A DNA stretch of 64,000 bases from JAKEHA01 sp964560355 (GCA_964560355.1 CAZLLI010000004.1:1-64000), one strand, 5' to 3'; shown: positions 54,946 to 63,470, counted from the stretch's first letter. Made by a program: numbers and translations. Notes: generated by a model not told the origin, from the sequence alone.

Positions 54946-55536
54946 TCAGTTTCGGTAGAGCGCTTTGATCGCACCCCACGTTCTGCCTGCTGTGGGCACC
55001 GGACTACAATCGAATTGTCTGGCGACGCCCTGGAACCCGTGTCCGACCGGACACCCACAGGGGACGCCGCCGGGGGCGCGTATGTGGAGATCGCGTACGA
55101 AGGCCGCTGCGGGTTGCTCTGCACAGTCAAGCACCTCAACAGTTTCAGCAAGGGGATGAGGAACGACAAGCAGTTTGCTGCAGTTCTCGTCTGTCCCGCT
55201 CGAGAAATACGCGATGGAAGCGACAAGCACGTCACCAGGGATACACGCCCCGTAACAAACAGACAGTCCAGATTGGGAATTTCCTTCGGTGGACAGGAAA
55301 GGATGCGTTTCTGAGAGATACGTCATTGTGGCACCCGGACCGGCCATTACCTTGAAGCGAGACGCAATGGATCCCGGGTTGAACGTGTGCCGGACATAGA
55401 TAGTTCGAAGGCCCGGCCCGGACGTATTGGATAGCTGGCATTCATACTGAAACTCACTCGCCGACACCTCGATCGTGTGTGCATGAAGAATCGCCGGTAC
55501 AGTAACGACGATCCAAACCAACACAATGATCCTCAC
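54946..55536 (-). CDS. exported protein of unknown function
   Basis: A 196-residue protein. I prefer the GTG at 55536, preceded by GGGGGAAGG, which begins a clean signal peptide (MRIIVLVWIVVTVPAILHA); the ATG at 55629 would add a second hydrophobic stretch. The mature part has scattered cysteines and no family I recognise (TIEVSASEFQYECQLSN, then VLVASIAYFSSGTDENCSKLLVVPH; near the end GVPCGCPVGHGFQ). It shares low-GC character with the neighbouring 1360-residue protein and lies 68 bp upstream of it on the same strand, so the two probably form one transcript. Confidence 0.6.
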   Translation of the reverse strand: MRIIVLVWIVVTVPAILHAHTIEVSASEFQYECQLSNTSGPGLRTIYVRHTFNPGSIASRFKVMAGPGATMTYLSETHPFLSTEGNSQSGLSVCYGACIPGDVLVASIAYFSSGTDENCSKLLVVPHPLAETVEVLDCAEQPAAAFVRDLHIRAPGGVPCGCPVGHGFQGVARQFDCSPVPTAGRTWGAIKALYRN

Positions 55537-55822
55537 GACACTGACCTTCCCCCGGTTACAAGCAAGCAGCGCCAGAGGAAGGACGAACAGAATGCGTCTA
55601 CATCCAACAAGTCTCCCGGATGTTGTCATATGGCTTCTCCCGCGATCAAGCAACCGACGCGGCAAGCACTGACTCAGCGCAAGGAGGCACCCGCTGTGCC
55701 ATGCGAATTGGCAGCAACATAAATTCTAGCAGATGCGTGCATCCTCGTCTACCAGGAGATTGTGATAGGAGCGGCGTCGATGCTAGAGCCCGGTCGATCG
55801 TAACGAGTTGTCTGAACAACTC

Positions 55823-56788
55823 CTACAATGTCGGCTGCGGCGGAGTGGGTCGGCGCGGCGGTATGGGATCGTCGTCGTCGCTCGATTCCTTGCCGAGTGC
55901 GCGCTCGCGCGAGAGGAGCTTCTCGAAGTCGACGGACTCGGCGTCCAATTCGGGGGCGCGCGCAAAGGCGAACGCTTCCTGCGCGCCGTCGCCGTGGTCG
56001 AAGATGGTGGGTGCGCCGATGGGGAAGCGGATGGCGTCGAAGCTCACGGTGGCGTCGATGCCGAAATCGCTCGCGATCTTGGCGCCGCGCTTCATGTGCT
56101 TCAAGTTGGCAATGAGAACGATGCGATCAATATCCTTGTGGGTTTCGCACAGGGCTTGCAGCACGCCGGTCACGCGGCCGCTCACACCGAACGAGCCGTC
56201 CTCGGTGGCGACGTAGAGCTCGTCGGCGACGGCGGCGAATTCGTCCTTCCAGAACACGCGTTCTTTGGACGCGAAGCCGAGCACGACGATGACGTGCGCG
56301 CCGTGCTCCTTGAATGCGCGCGCGCGCCACAGGAGCGACGCCGCGCCCAAGTCGTCGGCGACGAGCACGACCTTGCCGTCGGAGTCGATGCGGCACGGAC
56401 CGCCGAGCGGCCCGCGAATCTGGAATACGTCCTCGCCTTCGACGAGCATCATGAGCTTTTCGGTGGGGAGGTCGCGCGCCTGTTCGATCACGGCGAAAGT
56501 GCCGGCCTCGCGGTCGACGGTCGCGATGGGCAGCGTAAACGTGGGCCCGTCGACGTTCATATGAATGTCGACGTACTGCCCGGGCATCGCGCGCTCGGCG
56601 ATGGCGGGCAGGCGAAACTCGAGGAGAAAGGTGTCCTCGTTGAACGATTGCTTGCGCGTGACGGCGAACATTTCGAGGGCGACGGTACCGCAAGCGGGCG
56701 CGCCAGGCAAGCACGGAGTGGCCCGCGGACGCGGGGCAAACTTCGGTTGACACTCGGGTCCCGCGGCGGGTATTTTCAAGGGGTCCAT
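55823..56788 (-). CDS. ferredoxin-NADP reductase-like FAD/NAD-binding protein lacking the Fe-S cysteines
   Basis: A 321-residue protein if the ATG at 56788 is used; ATG 56671 (282 residues) is the alternative and lacks three N-terminal cysteines. The FAD domain (GQYVDIHMNVDGPTFTLPIA) and NAD domain (GPLGGPCRID, VVLVADDLGAASLLWRARAF) match the electron-transfer subunit of dihydroorotate dehydrogenase and the small subunit of glutamate synthase/NfnA-type enzymes. In that family the C-terminus binds [2Fe-2S] through DGTGMCGACR and a later Cys; here the equivalent positions read FPIGAPTIFDHG and AFAFARAPELDA, with no Cys. So hydride or flavin chemistry may remain but the cluster is gone. Divergent from ilvE. 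Confidence 0.75.
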   Translation of the reverse strand: MDPLKIPAAGPECQPKFAPRPRATPCLPGAPACGTVALEMFAVTRKQSFNEDTFLLEFRLPAIAERAMPGQYVDIHMNVDGPTFTLPIATVDREAGTFAVIEQARDLPTEKLMMLVEGEDVFQIRGPLGGPCRIDSDGKVVLVADDLGAASLLWRARAFKEHGAHVIVVLGFASKERVFWKDEFAAVADELYVATEDGSFGVSGRVTGVLQALCETHKDIDRIVLIANLKHMKRGAKIASDFGIDATVSFDAIRFPIGAPTIFDHGDGAQEAFAFARAPELDAESVDFEKLLSRERALGKESSDDDDPIPPRRPTPPQPTL

Positions 56789-56833
56789 CCGGCGTTGCCG
56801 CGCCAATTTTCTCTCCTCAGAGGACGTGCCGCG

Positions 56834-57874
56834 ATGAAGGAAACCATGCAAAAAGCGGATCTCAACTGGAGCGAGCTTCCGTTCGACTACGTCCGCACGG
56901 ACTGCCACCTCCAATACGTCTATCGCGACGGCAAGTGGGACCAAGGAACGGTGATGGAGGACGACAAGGTCACCATCTCGGTGGCGTCGACGTGTCTCCA
57001 CTACGGTCAAGAGTGTTTCGAAGGCCTCAAGGTCTACGAGACCAAGGACGGCCACGCGCTCGCGTTTCGTCCCGACGAGAACGCGCGTCGCATGCAGTAC
57101 ACGGCCAAGAAATCGTTGATGGTGGCGCCGCCGGTGGAGTTGTTCGTGGAGGCGGTCGATCGCGTCACCAAGCTCAATCGTCGTTTCATCCCGCCCTACG
57201 GGAGCGGCGCGTCGCTGTACGTGCGCCCGCTCTTGATCGGCATCACGGGCACGATCGGCATCAAGCCGTCGAAGGAGTACATGCTCGCGGTGCTGGTGAC
57301 GCCGGTGGGTCCGTATTTCCGCACCGGATTGAAGCCGGTGCGCTTGTGGGTGGAAGAAGAAGTGGATCGCGCGGCGCCGCTCGGCGTCGGCGACGCCAAG
57401 CTGGGCGGCAACTACACCGCGGGACTGCGCGCCACCTACGGCGCGCGCGACCGCGGCTTCGCGGAAGTGCTGTTCCTCGATTCCAAGCAGCACAAGTACA
57501 TCGACGAATCGGGCAGCTCGAACTTCTTCGCGATTACCAAGGACGGGCGCTACGTGACGCCGCAGTCGACGTCGATCTTGCCCAGCATCACGAACAAGAG
57601 TCTGATGGACGTCGCGCGCGACTTGAAGATTCCCGTCGAGAACCGGCCGGTCGAAGTGGCGGAGCTTCCCAACTTTGCGGAAGCAGGGCTGGTCGGTACG
57701 GCCACCATCATCTCGCCGGTGTACCAGATTCAGCACGGTAAGAAGATGATCCAGTACGGCGGGCCGAACGAGGTGGGTCCGGTGAGCCAGAAGCTGCGCG
57801 ACGCGCTGCTCGGTATTCAGACCGGCGACGCGCCCGACACGCACGGCTGGACGCGCGAGATTCGTTTGGATTGA
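56834..57874 (+). CDS. ilvE: branched-chain amino acid aminotransferase
   Basis: A 346-residue fold-type IV PLP enzyme. The PLP lysine is Lys189 in GDAKLGGNYTAG. Other features: TSCLHYGQECFEGLKVY-type start, YVRPLLIG, ESGSSNFFAI. It exchanges the amino group of Leu, Ile and Val with 2-oxoglutarate. The ATG at 56834 follows a GAGGA sequence; the upstream frame extension reads through the antisense of the flavoprotein gene and is spurious. The length fits the BCAT family. Confidence 0.93.
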   Translation: MKETMQKADLNWSELPFDYVRTDCHLQYVYRDGKWDQGTVMEDDKVTISVASTCLHYGQECFEGLKVYETKDGHALAFRPDENARRMQYTAKKSLMVAPPVELFVEAVDRVTKLNRRFIPPYGSGASLYVRPLLIGITGTIGIKPSKEYMLAVLVTPVGPYFRTGLKPVRLWVEEEVDRAAPLGVGDAKLGGNYTAGLRATYGARDRGFAEVLFLDSKQHKYIDESGSSNFFAITKDGRYVTPQSTSILPSITNKSLMDVARDLKIPVENRPVEVAELPNFAEAGLVGTATIISPVYQIQHGKKMIQYGGPNEVGPVSQKLRDALLGIQTGDAPDTHGWTREIRLD

Positions 57875-57941
57875 CGCGCGATCGCGCGCGCGAGTTTCGA
57901 AGGCTCCTTCGCGTGCGAAGGGGCCTTCGTCGTTTCACGCC

Positions 57942-58928
57942 ATGAGCACCATCGAAAAGCAGAGACTCACGCTCAGCTGTCGCGTCGACTCGTACCGCTC
58001 GGGCTGGTCGATCGTGGACTTCCTCGCGCACCGCTTTCCGTACCACACGCGCGACGGCTGGACCAAGCGCGTGCGCGACGAATGGGTGCGCGTCAACGAC
58101 GCGACCGTGGCCACCGACCACGTAGTGCAAAAAAACGACGCGGTCGCGTACACCATTCTGCACGCGGAGCCTCCCGTCGACGACCGCTACGACGTTCTGT
58201 TCGAGGACGACCACTATCTCGCGGTGGCGAAGTCGGGCAACATTCCGGTCCACGCGTGCGGGGTTTACATCGTCAACACGCTGGTCGCACGCCTGCGCGC
58301 GGACTTCGGCGAGAACGTGAATCTCGTGCACCGCTTGGACCGCGAGACGAGCGGGGTGGTGGTGCTGGCGAAGCACCGCGATGCCAACCGGCTCCTCGCG
58401 CGCGCCTTCGAGCGCGGCGACGTCGAGAAGCAATACGTCGCGGTCGTGCACGGACGCGTGACCGAGGACGAATTCACCATCGATGCTCCGATCGGCAAGA
58501 TCGACGCGCGCTACCAGTATCCGGTCGAGTACGAGTACGGCAAGGCCAACGACCTCGCGACCTTCCTGCCCAAGCGCCGCGTCGACCCGGCCGGAAAGCC
58601 GGCGCGCACGCGCGCCGAAGTGGTCGCGCGCCACGGCGCCTTCACGACGCTGCGCGCACTGCCCGAGCAGGGACGAACCAACCAGATTCGCGTCCACCTC
58701 GCGCACGCCGGCCACCCCATCGTGGGCGACAAGATCTATTCGTTGGCGGGGGAGATTCGCGACGAGCAATTGCGCGAAGGAATGACGGAGCGCGTGCGGG
58801 CGGCGTTGGTGCTGCCGCGCCACGCGCTGCACGGCGAGTCGCTCGCGTTCGCGCATCCGCTGGAAGGAGCGCGCGTCGTGTTGCGCGCGCCCCTGCCCGC
58901 GGACATGGCGTCAATCGCGTCGCGCTAA
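57942..58928 (+). CDS. RluA-family pseudouridine synthase
   Basis: A 328-residue protein. An N-terminal S4-like region (SIVDFLAHRFPYHTRDGWTKRVRDEWVRVN) precedes the catalytic domain with NLVHRLDRETSG, whose Asp133 is the catalytic residue. RNA substrate (rRNA or tRNA) cannot be told from sequence. A longer insertion around residues 175-210 (VEYEYGKANDLATFLPKRR) is not in E. coli RluA. It overlaps the convergent hdeD stop by four bases. Confidence 0.9.
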   Translation: MSTIEKQRLTLSCRVDSYRSGWSIVDFLAHRFPYHTRDGWTKRVRDEWVRVNDATVATDHVVQKNDAVAYTILHAEPPVDDRYDVLFEDDHYLAVAKSGNIPVHACGVYIVNTLVARLRADFGENVNLVHRLDRETSGVVVLAKHRDANRLLARAFERGDVEKQYVAVVHGRVTEDEFTIDAPIGKIDARYQYPVEYEYGKANDLATFLPKRRVDPAGKPARTRAEVVARHGAFTTLRALPEQGRTNQIRVHLAHAGHPIVGDKIYSLAGEIRDEQLREGMTERVRAALVLPRHALHGESLAFAHPLEGARVVLRAPLPADMASIASR

Positions 58929-59488
58929 GCGGCCTTGGCCGCCTTGTGCACGCGGTTGCGCAGCCCCTTCAAGCGGAACCCGAGCGCGATCAAGAGAATG
59001 CCGAACCCGATCGCGTAGCCGCCGATCATCCAGGTGAGCGCGAGCGCGCCCGCGCCCGGGCGCGCGATCATCAAGAATCCGAACAGAATCGACAAGATGC
59101 CGCTCAAGATGAGGAACATCTCGCCTTCGATCTCCTTGCGCAGGCGCAGCGCCACCGCGATTTCCATCAGGCCGATGAAGATGGCCCAGATCGCGATCAG
59201 GTAGAGCAGCGTGAGCGCGGTGAGTCCCGGCATGAGGAAGGCGACGCCGGCGACGATCACGCTCACGATCGCTTTCAGCACCAGCGCCCACCACGGCGTT
59301 CCGCTCCCGCCCGCGAACGCGGCCGCGAGCGCGAAGATGCCGTCGGCGAGCGCGAACACGCCGAACAGGAGCACGAACATGCCCAGCGTGACGCCGGGCC
59401 ACGCGATGGCCAGCACGCCGAAGATCACGGCGAACACGCCGCGCAGCACGATGGCCCACCAATTTTTCGTCAGCCTGTCGAGTAACAT
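58925..59488 (-). CDS. hdeD: HdeD-family membrane protein
   Basis: A 187-residue protein with six hydrophobic helices (WWAIVLRGVFAVIFGVLAI at the start). The repeat of G-x-x-x-I/L-x-P between helix pairs and the WWALVLKAI start of the second half match the HdeD family (DUF308), described in acid resistance in enterobacteria. AAGGAGGGAG precedes ATG 59488. Role here unknown. Confidence 0.88.
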   Translation of the reverse strand: MLLDRLTKNWWAIVLRGVFAVIFGVLAIAWPGVTLGMFVLLFGVFALADGIFALAAAFAGGSGTPWWALVLKAIVSVIVAGVAFLMPGLTALTLLYLIAIWAIFIGLMEIAVALRLRKEIEGEMFLILSGILSILFGFLMIARPGAGALALTWMIGGYAIGFGILLIALGFRLKGLRNRVHKAAKAA

Positions 59489-59597
59489 GGGACTCCCTCC
59501 TTGTGTGGGATGATCAGTGACCAGTCTACGCCCGCGCCGCGCACGCGGACAAGCCCCCGGATTTGTGATGGCGACGCCGTCGTGGTACCATGCGCCG

Positions 59598-60830
59598 ATG
59601 CACGCGCTCCGAGTCGTAGTTTTGGTCGCGCTGCTCGCGTCGAGCGCGCGGGCGCAGCAGAAATTGCCCGACCCCAACATCGCGGCGCACCAGGACACCA
59701 CGTCGACCACCGGCGTGCCGCAGCGCGACTTCTTCGACCTGCTCGACAAGTACGTGCTCAAGCGGCGCGTGGAGCCGCAGCTCGACCTCAAGCCGAAGAC
59801 GGGATTGCAGTGGTCGCTGCTCCCGACCTTCAGCTACAACCCCGTGTACGGCGCCGCCATCGGCGCGATGATTTCCGGCGCCGGCCGGCGCGGCGATGTG
59901 AATGGGCGCTACTCGTCGATGTCCGTTTCCGCCAACTACTCGACCGAGGGACAATTCCAGCTGCAAGCGCGCGGCGACGTGTTCAGCGCGGGCGAAGACT
60001 ATCTGTTCAAGATCGACTTTCGCTACCTCGACACCGAGCGCGATACGTGGGGACTGGGTCCGGTGTACTCCAACCAGCAGGAGTACCCGATGGAGTTCCT
60101 CTTGAACCGCGTGTACACGACCGTGCTGCGTCGCGTGAGCGGCCCCGTGTACCTCGGCATCGGTTATCACTACGACGAATTCTCCGACATCGTCGACCAG
60201 CGCGCGGCACTCGGCGATTCGACCCCGTTCAGCGAGTACAGCGGCGGCGTGCCCACGATGACGCGCGCGTCGGGCTTCTCGCTCAATCTGCTCGCGGACA
60301 CCCGCGACAACTTGGTGAACCCGATGCGCGGCTACCTCTTGAGCTGGAGTTTTCGCGACTACCTGACCGCGTTCGGTTCCGACCAGAGCTGGCAGGAATT
60401 GTGGATCGAGGCGCGCGTGTACCCGCACGTTCCCAAGCGCAGCAACAGCGTGCTCGCGTTCTGGATGTACGGGTGGTTCAGTTTCGGCCCCGCGCCGTAC
60501 TTGAACCTGCCGTCGAACGGGTGGGACACCTACGGCCGCGGCGCGCGCGGCTATCTCGCGGGACGCATTCGCGGCGCCGACCAGCTCTACGTCGAAGCCG
60601 AGTACCGCCGCGCGCTCACCGCCGACGGACTATTCGGATGGGTCGTGTTCGCCAACATGACCTCGACCGCGCAGCCCGAGACCGGCACCTTCGCGCACCC
60701 CGACCCCGGTGTGGGCACCGGGCTCCGCCTCAAATTCAACAAGCACACCAACACCAACCTCACCCTCGACTACGGGTGGGGCCACGACGACTCGCACGGA
60801 TTCTTCTTGGGGATGACGGAAGTGTTCTAG
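59598..60830 (+). CDS. Omp85/BamA-type surface antigen barrel (D15 domain)
   Basis: A 410-residue protein with a signal peptide (ending ARAQ) and no POTRA repeats. The C-terminal barrel has LLADTRDNLVNPMRGYLLSWSF, the D15/Omp85 signature, RGYLAGRIRGADQLYVEAEYR around the VRGF/Y-like region and a terminal MTEVF aromatic end. Short for a BamA, so it may be a TamA-like or surface antigen-type barrel. Convergent with the HD-like gene, with a four-base stop overlap. Confidence 0.85.
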   Translation: MHALRVVVLVALLASSARAQQKLPDPNIAAHQDTTSTTGVPQRDFFDLLDKYVLKRRVEPQLDLKPKTGLQWSLLPTFSYNPVYGAAIGAMISGAGRRGDVNGRYSSMSVSANYSTEGQFQLQARGDVFSAGEDYLFKIDFRYLDTERDTWGLGPVYSNQQEYPMEFLLNRVYTTVLRRVSGPVYLGIGYHYDEFSDIVDQRAALGDSTPFSEYSGGVPTMTRASGFSLNLLADTRDNLVNPMRGYLLSWSFRDYLTAFGSDQSWQELWIEARVYPHVPKRSNSVLAFWMYGWFSFGPAPYLNLPSNGWDTYGRGARGYLAGRIRGADQLYVEAEYRRALTADGLFGWVVFANMTSTAQPETGTFAHPDPGVGTGLRLKFNKHTNTNLTLDYGWGHDDSHGFFLGMTEVF

Positions 60831-61360
60831 CGCGCCAGGTCGAAGTCGCAGAACTCGGCGTGGTGGTAGATGATCGCTTCCGGGCTGCGGCGCACGAAGT
60901 CGCCTTCCTTGGAGTGCACCGCGATGATGTGCATCACTTCGTAGGGAAGGTTATGCTTGAAGGCCATGCCGACGCCGCTGAACGGGTGGCGCAGCATGTC
61001 GCCCTTGTGGCCCTTGCGCAGCGTCCCGTCGGGGCGCTTCTCGAATTCGATCATTTTGCCGATGTCGGCGAGCAGGGCGCCCGCCACCAGCACGTCGCGG
61101 TTGATGGGCACGCGCTTCCCGTACGACTTGATCACGACGTCGGCCATGCCGACGCACATCTGGCACACCGCGCGCACGTGCTCGAGGAATGTCACGCTCA
61201 CGTTGTCGGCGAGGAGCGTGAACGGCATGTTCTTCAGGTCCCACAACGAAAAGCCGCCGGTCTTGAGCGCCTCCTCCCACACGTCGACCACTTTGTCGCG
61301 CAGCGCGACGTCTTGAATCATGGAGAGCTCGGGAAGAGCGGCGACGATTTCGTTACGCAT
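60827..61360 (-). CDS. HD-domain-like protein with a changed HD motif
   Basis: A 177-residue protein. The helical pattern FLEHVRAVCQMC, then LVAGALLADIGKMIEF, HPFSGVGMAF, VMHIIAVHSKEGD and IIYHHAEFCDFD follows an HD-type phosphohydrolase, with the metal His and Asp positions mostly visible. The usual HD dipeptide (LLHDIGK) reads LLADIGK here, so one metal ligand is missing. The domain may bind one metal, have shifted ligands or be regulatory. Its ATG overlaps the ygfZ stop by 8 bp. Confidence 0.72.
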   Translation of the reverse strand: MRNEIVAALPELSMIQDVALRDKVVDVWEEALKTGGFSLWDLKNMPFTLLADNVSVTFLEHVRAVCQMCVGMADVVIKSYGKRVPINRDVLVAGALLADIGKMIEFEKRPDGTLRKGHKGDMLRHPFSGVGMAFKHNLPYEVMHIIAVHSKEGDFVRRSPEAIIYHHAEFCDFDLAR

Positions 61361-62579
61361 GCTTGTCTCCCTTGATCGGACCGGGTAGCGGAAGCGCGAC
61401 CACGGCCAGCGTCACGTCGACGCCGCCGATGCGCGCGCGGAACTTGGTTCCGGCCTCCGCCATGGCGGCACGAACGTACCCCAGAAAGAGCGGGCGTTGC
61501 AACCGCGGGGATTGTACGCCCGACGTCAAGCGCCCGCACGCCTTGCGCGCGGAGCCGTCGGTGTTGAGCGGACCGCCTTCGCTGATCTCGTCCGCGATGG
61601 CGGCGACGTCGTCGGCGTCGGGCGCGAACAATTCGACGCCCGCGGCGTGGTCGAGCGATAGCGACGACGCGTCGGCGCGCACCGCGTCGGCGTCGCGCAC
61701 AAGAGTCGGCAATTCAGCGATCTTCTCCACGCGCGCGGGATACGCGAGCGACTCGGGCGCGTCGGCCGCGGTGAGGCCGACCAGCTGCCAGTTGGGATGG
61801 CCGCGGTAGTGCATGCGCGCGATCGGCTCCTGTCCCATATAGCAGCCCTTCTCGTAGCTCACGTGATCGTCGAGGCGCGCTTCCTTGGGGAAGTTGTCCT
61901 CGGAAACATCGTGCCCGTACCACGGCAGTCCCGCTTCGACGCGGCGCACGTTCCACGCCACGCGCCCGACCACCTGCATGTCCATGCCGACGCCCGCTTG
62001 CACCAGAAAGTCGCGCATGTGATCGGCGTGGCCGCGCGACACCAGCACGTGCATGCCCTTTTCGCCCGCCACCGAGTGACGCACCACGATGGCGCGCATG
62101 CCTTGGTACTCGTTCTCGGTGAACGTGAGCGGTTCCAGCGGGAGCGGTTCGCGCGGGAAGATGCGCCACACGATCTCGCGCGACTTCGGTCCTTCCAGCG
62201 AAAACATCGCCATCTCCGCGCTCATGTCGGTGAGCTGGACGTCGTCGGCGATGATATGCGAGTCGAGCGCTTCGAACACGCGCGCGGTCGAGCCTTGCAT
62301 GACCAGGACCAGCAGCTCATCCTCGCGCGCAAGAATCAACAGCTCGGCAACGATACGACCCTTGGTCGTGGTAAGCAACGCGCTGCACGCGCTGCCGCGC
62401 GCGAGTCCTGCGACGTCGTTCGTCACCATCGCGTTCAGGAAGCGAACCCGGTCGCCGCCGCGCAGGCGCAGAATGCCGACGTGCGGCAGGTCGATCAAAC
62501 CGACCGTGTGCGTGAGCGCTTCGTACTCGAGGCGCGGGTGCGTGAAGACGTCGGGCGGGGTCGCGGTCATGTTAGACAT
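61353..62579 (-). CDS. ygfZ: YgfZ/GcvT-family folate-binding protein
   Basis: A 408-residue protein with the YgfZ signature K-G-C-Y-M-G-Q-E-x3-R (KGCYMGQEPIARMHYRG), and the N-terminal glycine-cleavage-T-like barrel (GLIDLPHVGILRLRGGDRVRFL, SLEGPKSREI). YgfZ/IBA57 proteins support the maturation or repair of Fe-S enzymes using tetrahydrofolate. The start is ATG 62579, which overlaps the rrf2 stop by 8 bp; ATG 62570 is an alternative. The gene sits between an Rrf2-type regulator and an HD-like gene, supporting an Fe-S role. Confidence 0.9.
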   Translation of the reverse strand: MSNMTATPPDVFTHPRLEYEALTHTVGLIDLPHVGILRLRGGDRVRFLNAMVTNDVAGLARGSACSALLTTTKGRIVAELLILAREDELLVLVMQGSTARVFEALDSHIIADDVQLTDMSAEMAMFSLEGPKSREIVWRIFPREPLPLEPLTFTENEYQGMRAIVVRHSVAGEKGMHVLVSRGHADHMRDFLVQAGVGMDMQVVGRVAWNVRRVEAGLPWYGHDVSEDNFPKEARLDDHVSYEKGCYMGQEPIARMHYRGHPNWQLVGLTAADAPESLAYPARVEKIAELPTLVRDADAVRADASSLSLDHAAGVELFAPDADDVAAIADEISEGGPLNTDGSARKACGRLTSGVQSPRLQRPLFLGYVRAAMAEAGTKFRARIGGVDVTLAVVALPLPGPIKGDKHA

Positions 62580-62967
62580 CCGCGAGTGTCACCGTGTCGA
62601 AGAACTGGTAGAAGCGCTGCTCCAGGTTGGTGAGCCCGTTCTTCACCGTGCAGCGGTCTTCGATCGAGCAGCAGCCGTCGTTGCTGGTGCACATCACCAT
62701 GTGCACCGGCCCTTCGATGGACTCGAAGATCTGCGCGAGCGTGACGTCGCCCGGCTTCTTCGCCATGCGATAGCCACCGCCGCTGCCCTTGGTCGCTTCG
62801 ATGATTCCGCTCTGCGAGAGGCTCTGCAGAATCTTCGCCAGCAGGTTGGGCGGCAAGTTGAAATGCGCGGCGATCTCGCGCGCGTTGGCGAGCTGGCCTT
62901 CGGGCAGGGCCGCGATGTGCTTGAGCGCGATCAGCCCGTAGTCGGTTCTCATGGAGATGCGAATCAT
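62572..62967 (-). CDS. Rrf2-family transcriptional regulator, probable Fe-S sensor
   Basis: A 131-residue winged-helix regulator. It begins MIRISMRTDYGLIALKHIAAL and continues AREIAAHFNLPPNLLAKILQSLSQSG, GSGGGYRMAKKP, as in IscR/RsrR/NsrR. The C-terminal part has Cys in CTSNDGCCSIEDRC: C-x5-C-C-x5-C, the place where IscR-type proteins bind [2Fe-2S]. It should sense Fe-S status or redox and probably controls ygfZ and itself. Start at ATG 62967 (or 62952). Confidence 0.9.
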   Translation of the reverse strand: MIRISMRTDYGLIALKHIAALPEGQLANAREIAAHFNLPPNLLAKILQSLSQSGIIEATKGSGGGYRMAKKPGDVTLAQIFESIEGPVHMVMCTSNDGCCSIEDRCTVKNGLTNLEQRFYQFFDTVTLADV

Positions 62968-62974
62968 TGCCTCT

Positions 62975-63003
62975 ATAATAATGAGAGCGACGGGCGGATT
63001 CAA
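62975..63003 (-). promoter_or_regulatory. sigma70-type promoter of the rrf2-ygfZ operon
   Basis: On the minus strand TTGAAT (63003-62998) and TATTAT (62980-62975) are separated by 17 bp. Transcription would start near 62968, at or one base before ATG 62967, suggesting a leaderless mRNA or use of ATG 62952. Confidence 0.6.
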
Positions 63004-63039
63004 CGCCGGGTATTCATGTCGGTGTGGTAGGATAAGTCC

Positions 63040-63240
63040 ATGGTTCCACGCGTATCCCACGATCGTACCGACGAGAGCATCGAAGCCAAGGCGCGATGGT
63101 TCCAGTCGCTGTCCGTCGAAGAGCGAATGAACCTCCTATGCGAGTTCACGGACATGGTTCTCGAGAACAATCCGAAGGTTGTCGAGGTGGGGCGTGCTCA
63201 ATCGACTCCAGGGCGTATTCTCGTCCTTAAACTCCCATAA
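63040..63240 (+). CDS. small protein, partner of a nucleotidyltransferase toxin-like gene
   Basis: A 66-residue acidic protein (SIEAKARWFQSLSVEERM, EFTDMVLENNP). I recognise this as a small helical protein that precedes nucleotidyltransferase genes in many genomes, an antitoxin-like or regulatory partner (inference). Its last 47 bases overlap the start of the decayed nucleotidyltransferase at 63194. No ribosome binding site is strong. Confidence 0.6.
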   Translation: MVPRVSHDRTDESIEAKARWFQSLSVEERMNLLCEFTDMVLENNPKVVEVGRAQSTPGRILVLKLP

Positions 63241-63470
63241 CGTTCGATATGTCGTGATCGGTGGCATCGCGGCCGTTCTCCACGGCGTGCCGCGTGCAAC
63301 GGCTGTCGTTTGCCGACGCGTGGAAGAATAGGGAAACGATGTCGTTCGGGGGGCAAAGCTTCTTCGTGGTTTCACGGAAGGATCTGATTGCGGCCAAGCG
63401 CGCCGCCGGCCGACCTCGCGACCTGGAGGATGTACGAATCCTCGAACTCCCGCCTGAAGCAACCGACTAG
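63194..63470 (+). pseudogene. decayed nucleotidyltransferase (MNT/AbiEii-like)
   Basis: From GTG 63194 the frame reads VLNRLQGVFSSL, then VRYVVIGGIAAVLHGVPRAT, the N-terminal GG motif of small nucleotidyltransferases, and stops at 63331 before the catalytic Asp pair. A different frame from about 63302 gives SFADAWKNRETMSFGG and RKDLIAAKRAAGRPRDLEDV, the C-terminal part of the same family. So about half the domain is missing and the two halves are out of frame: an internal deletion with frameshift. No active enzyme is expected. Confidence 0.75.

Noticed and set aside
55808..56833. N-terminal extension of the branched-chain aminotransferase
   Set aside because: It reads through the antisense strand of the flavoprotein gene; ATG 56834 has a ribosome binding site and the right length.
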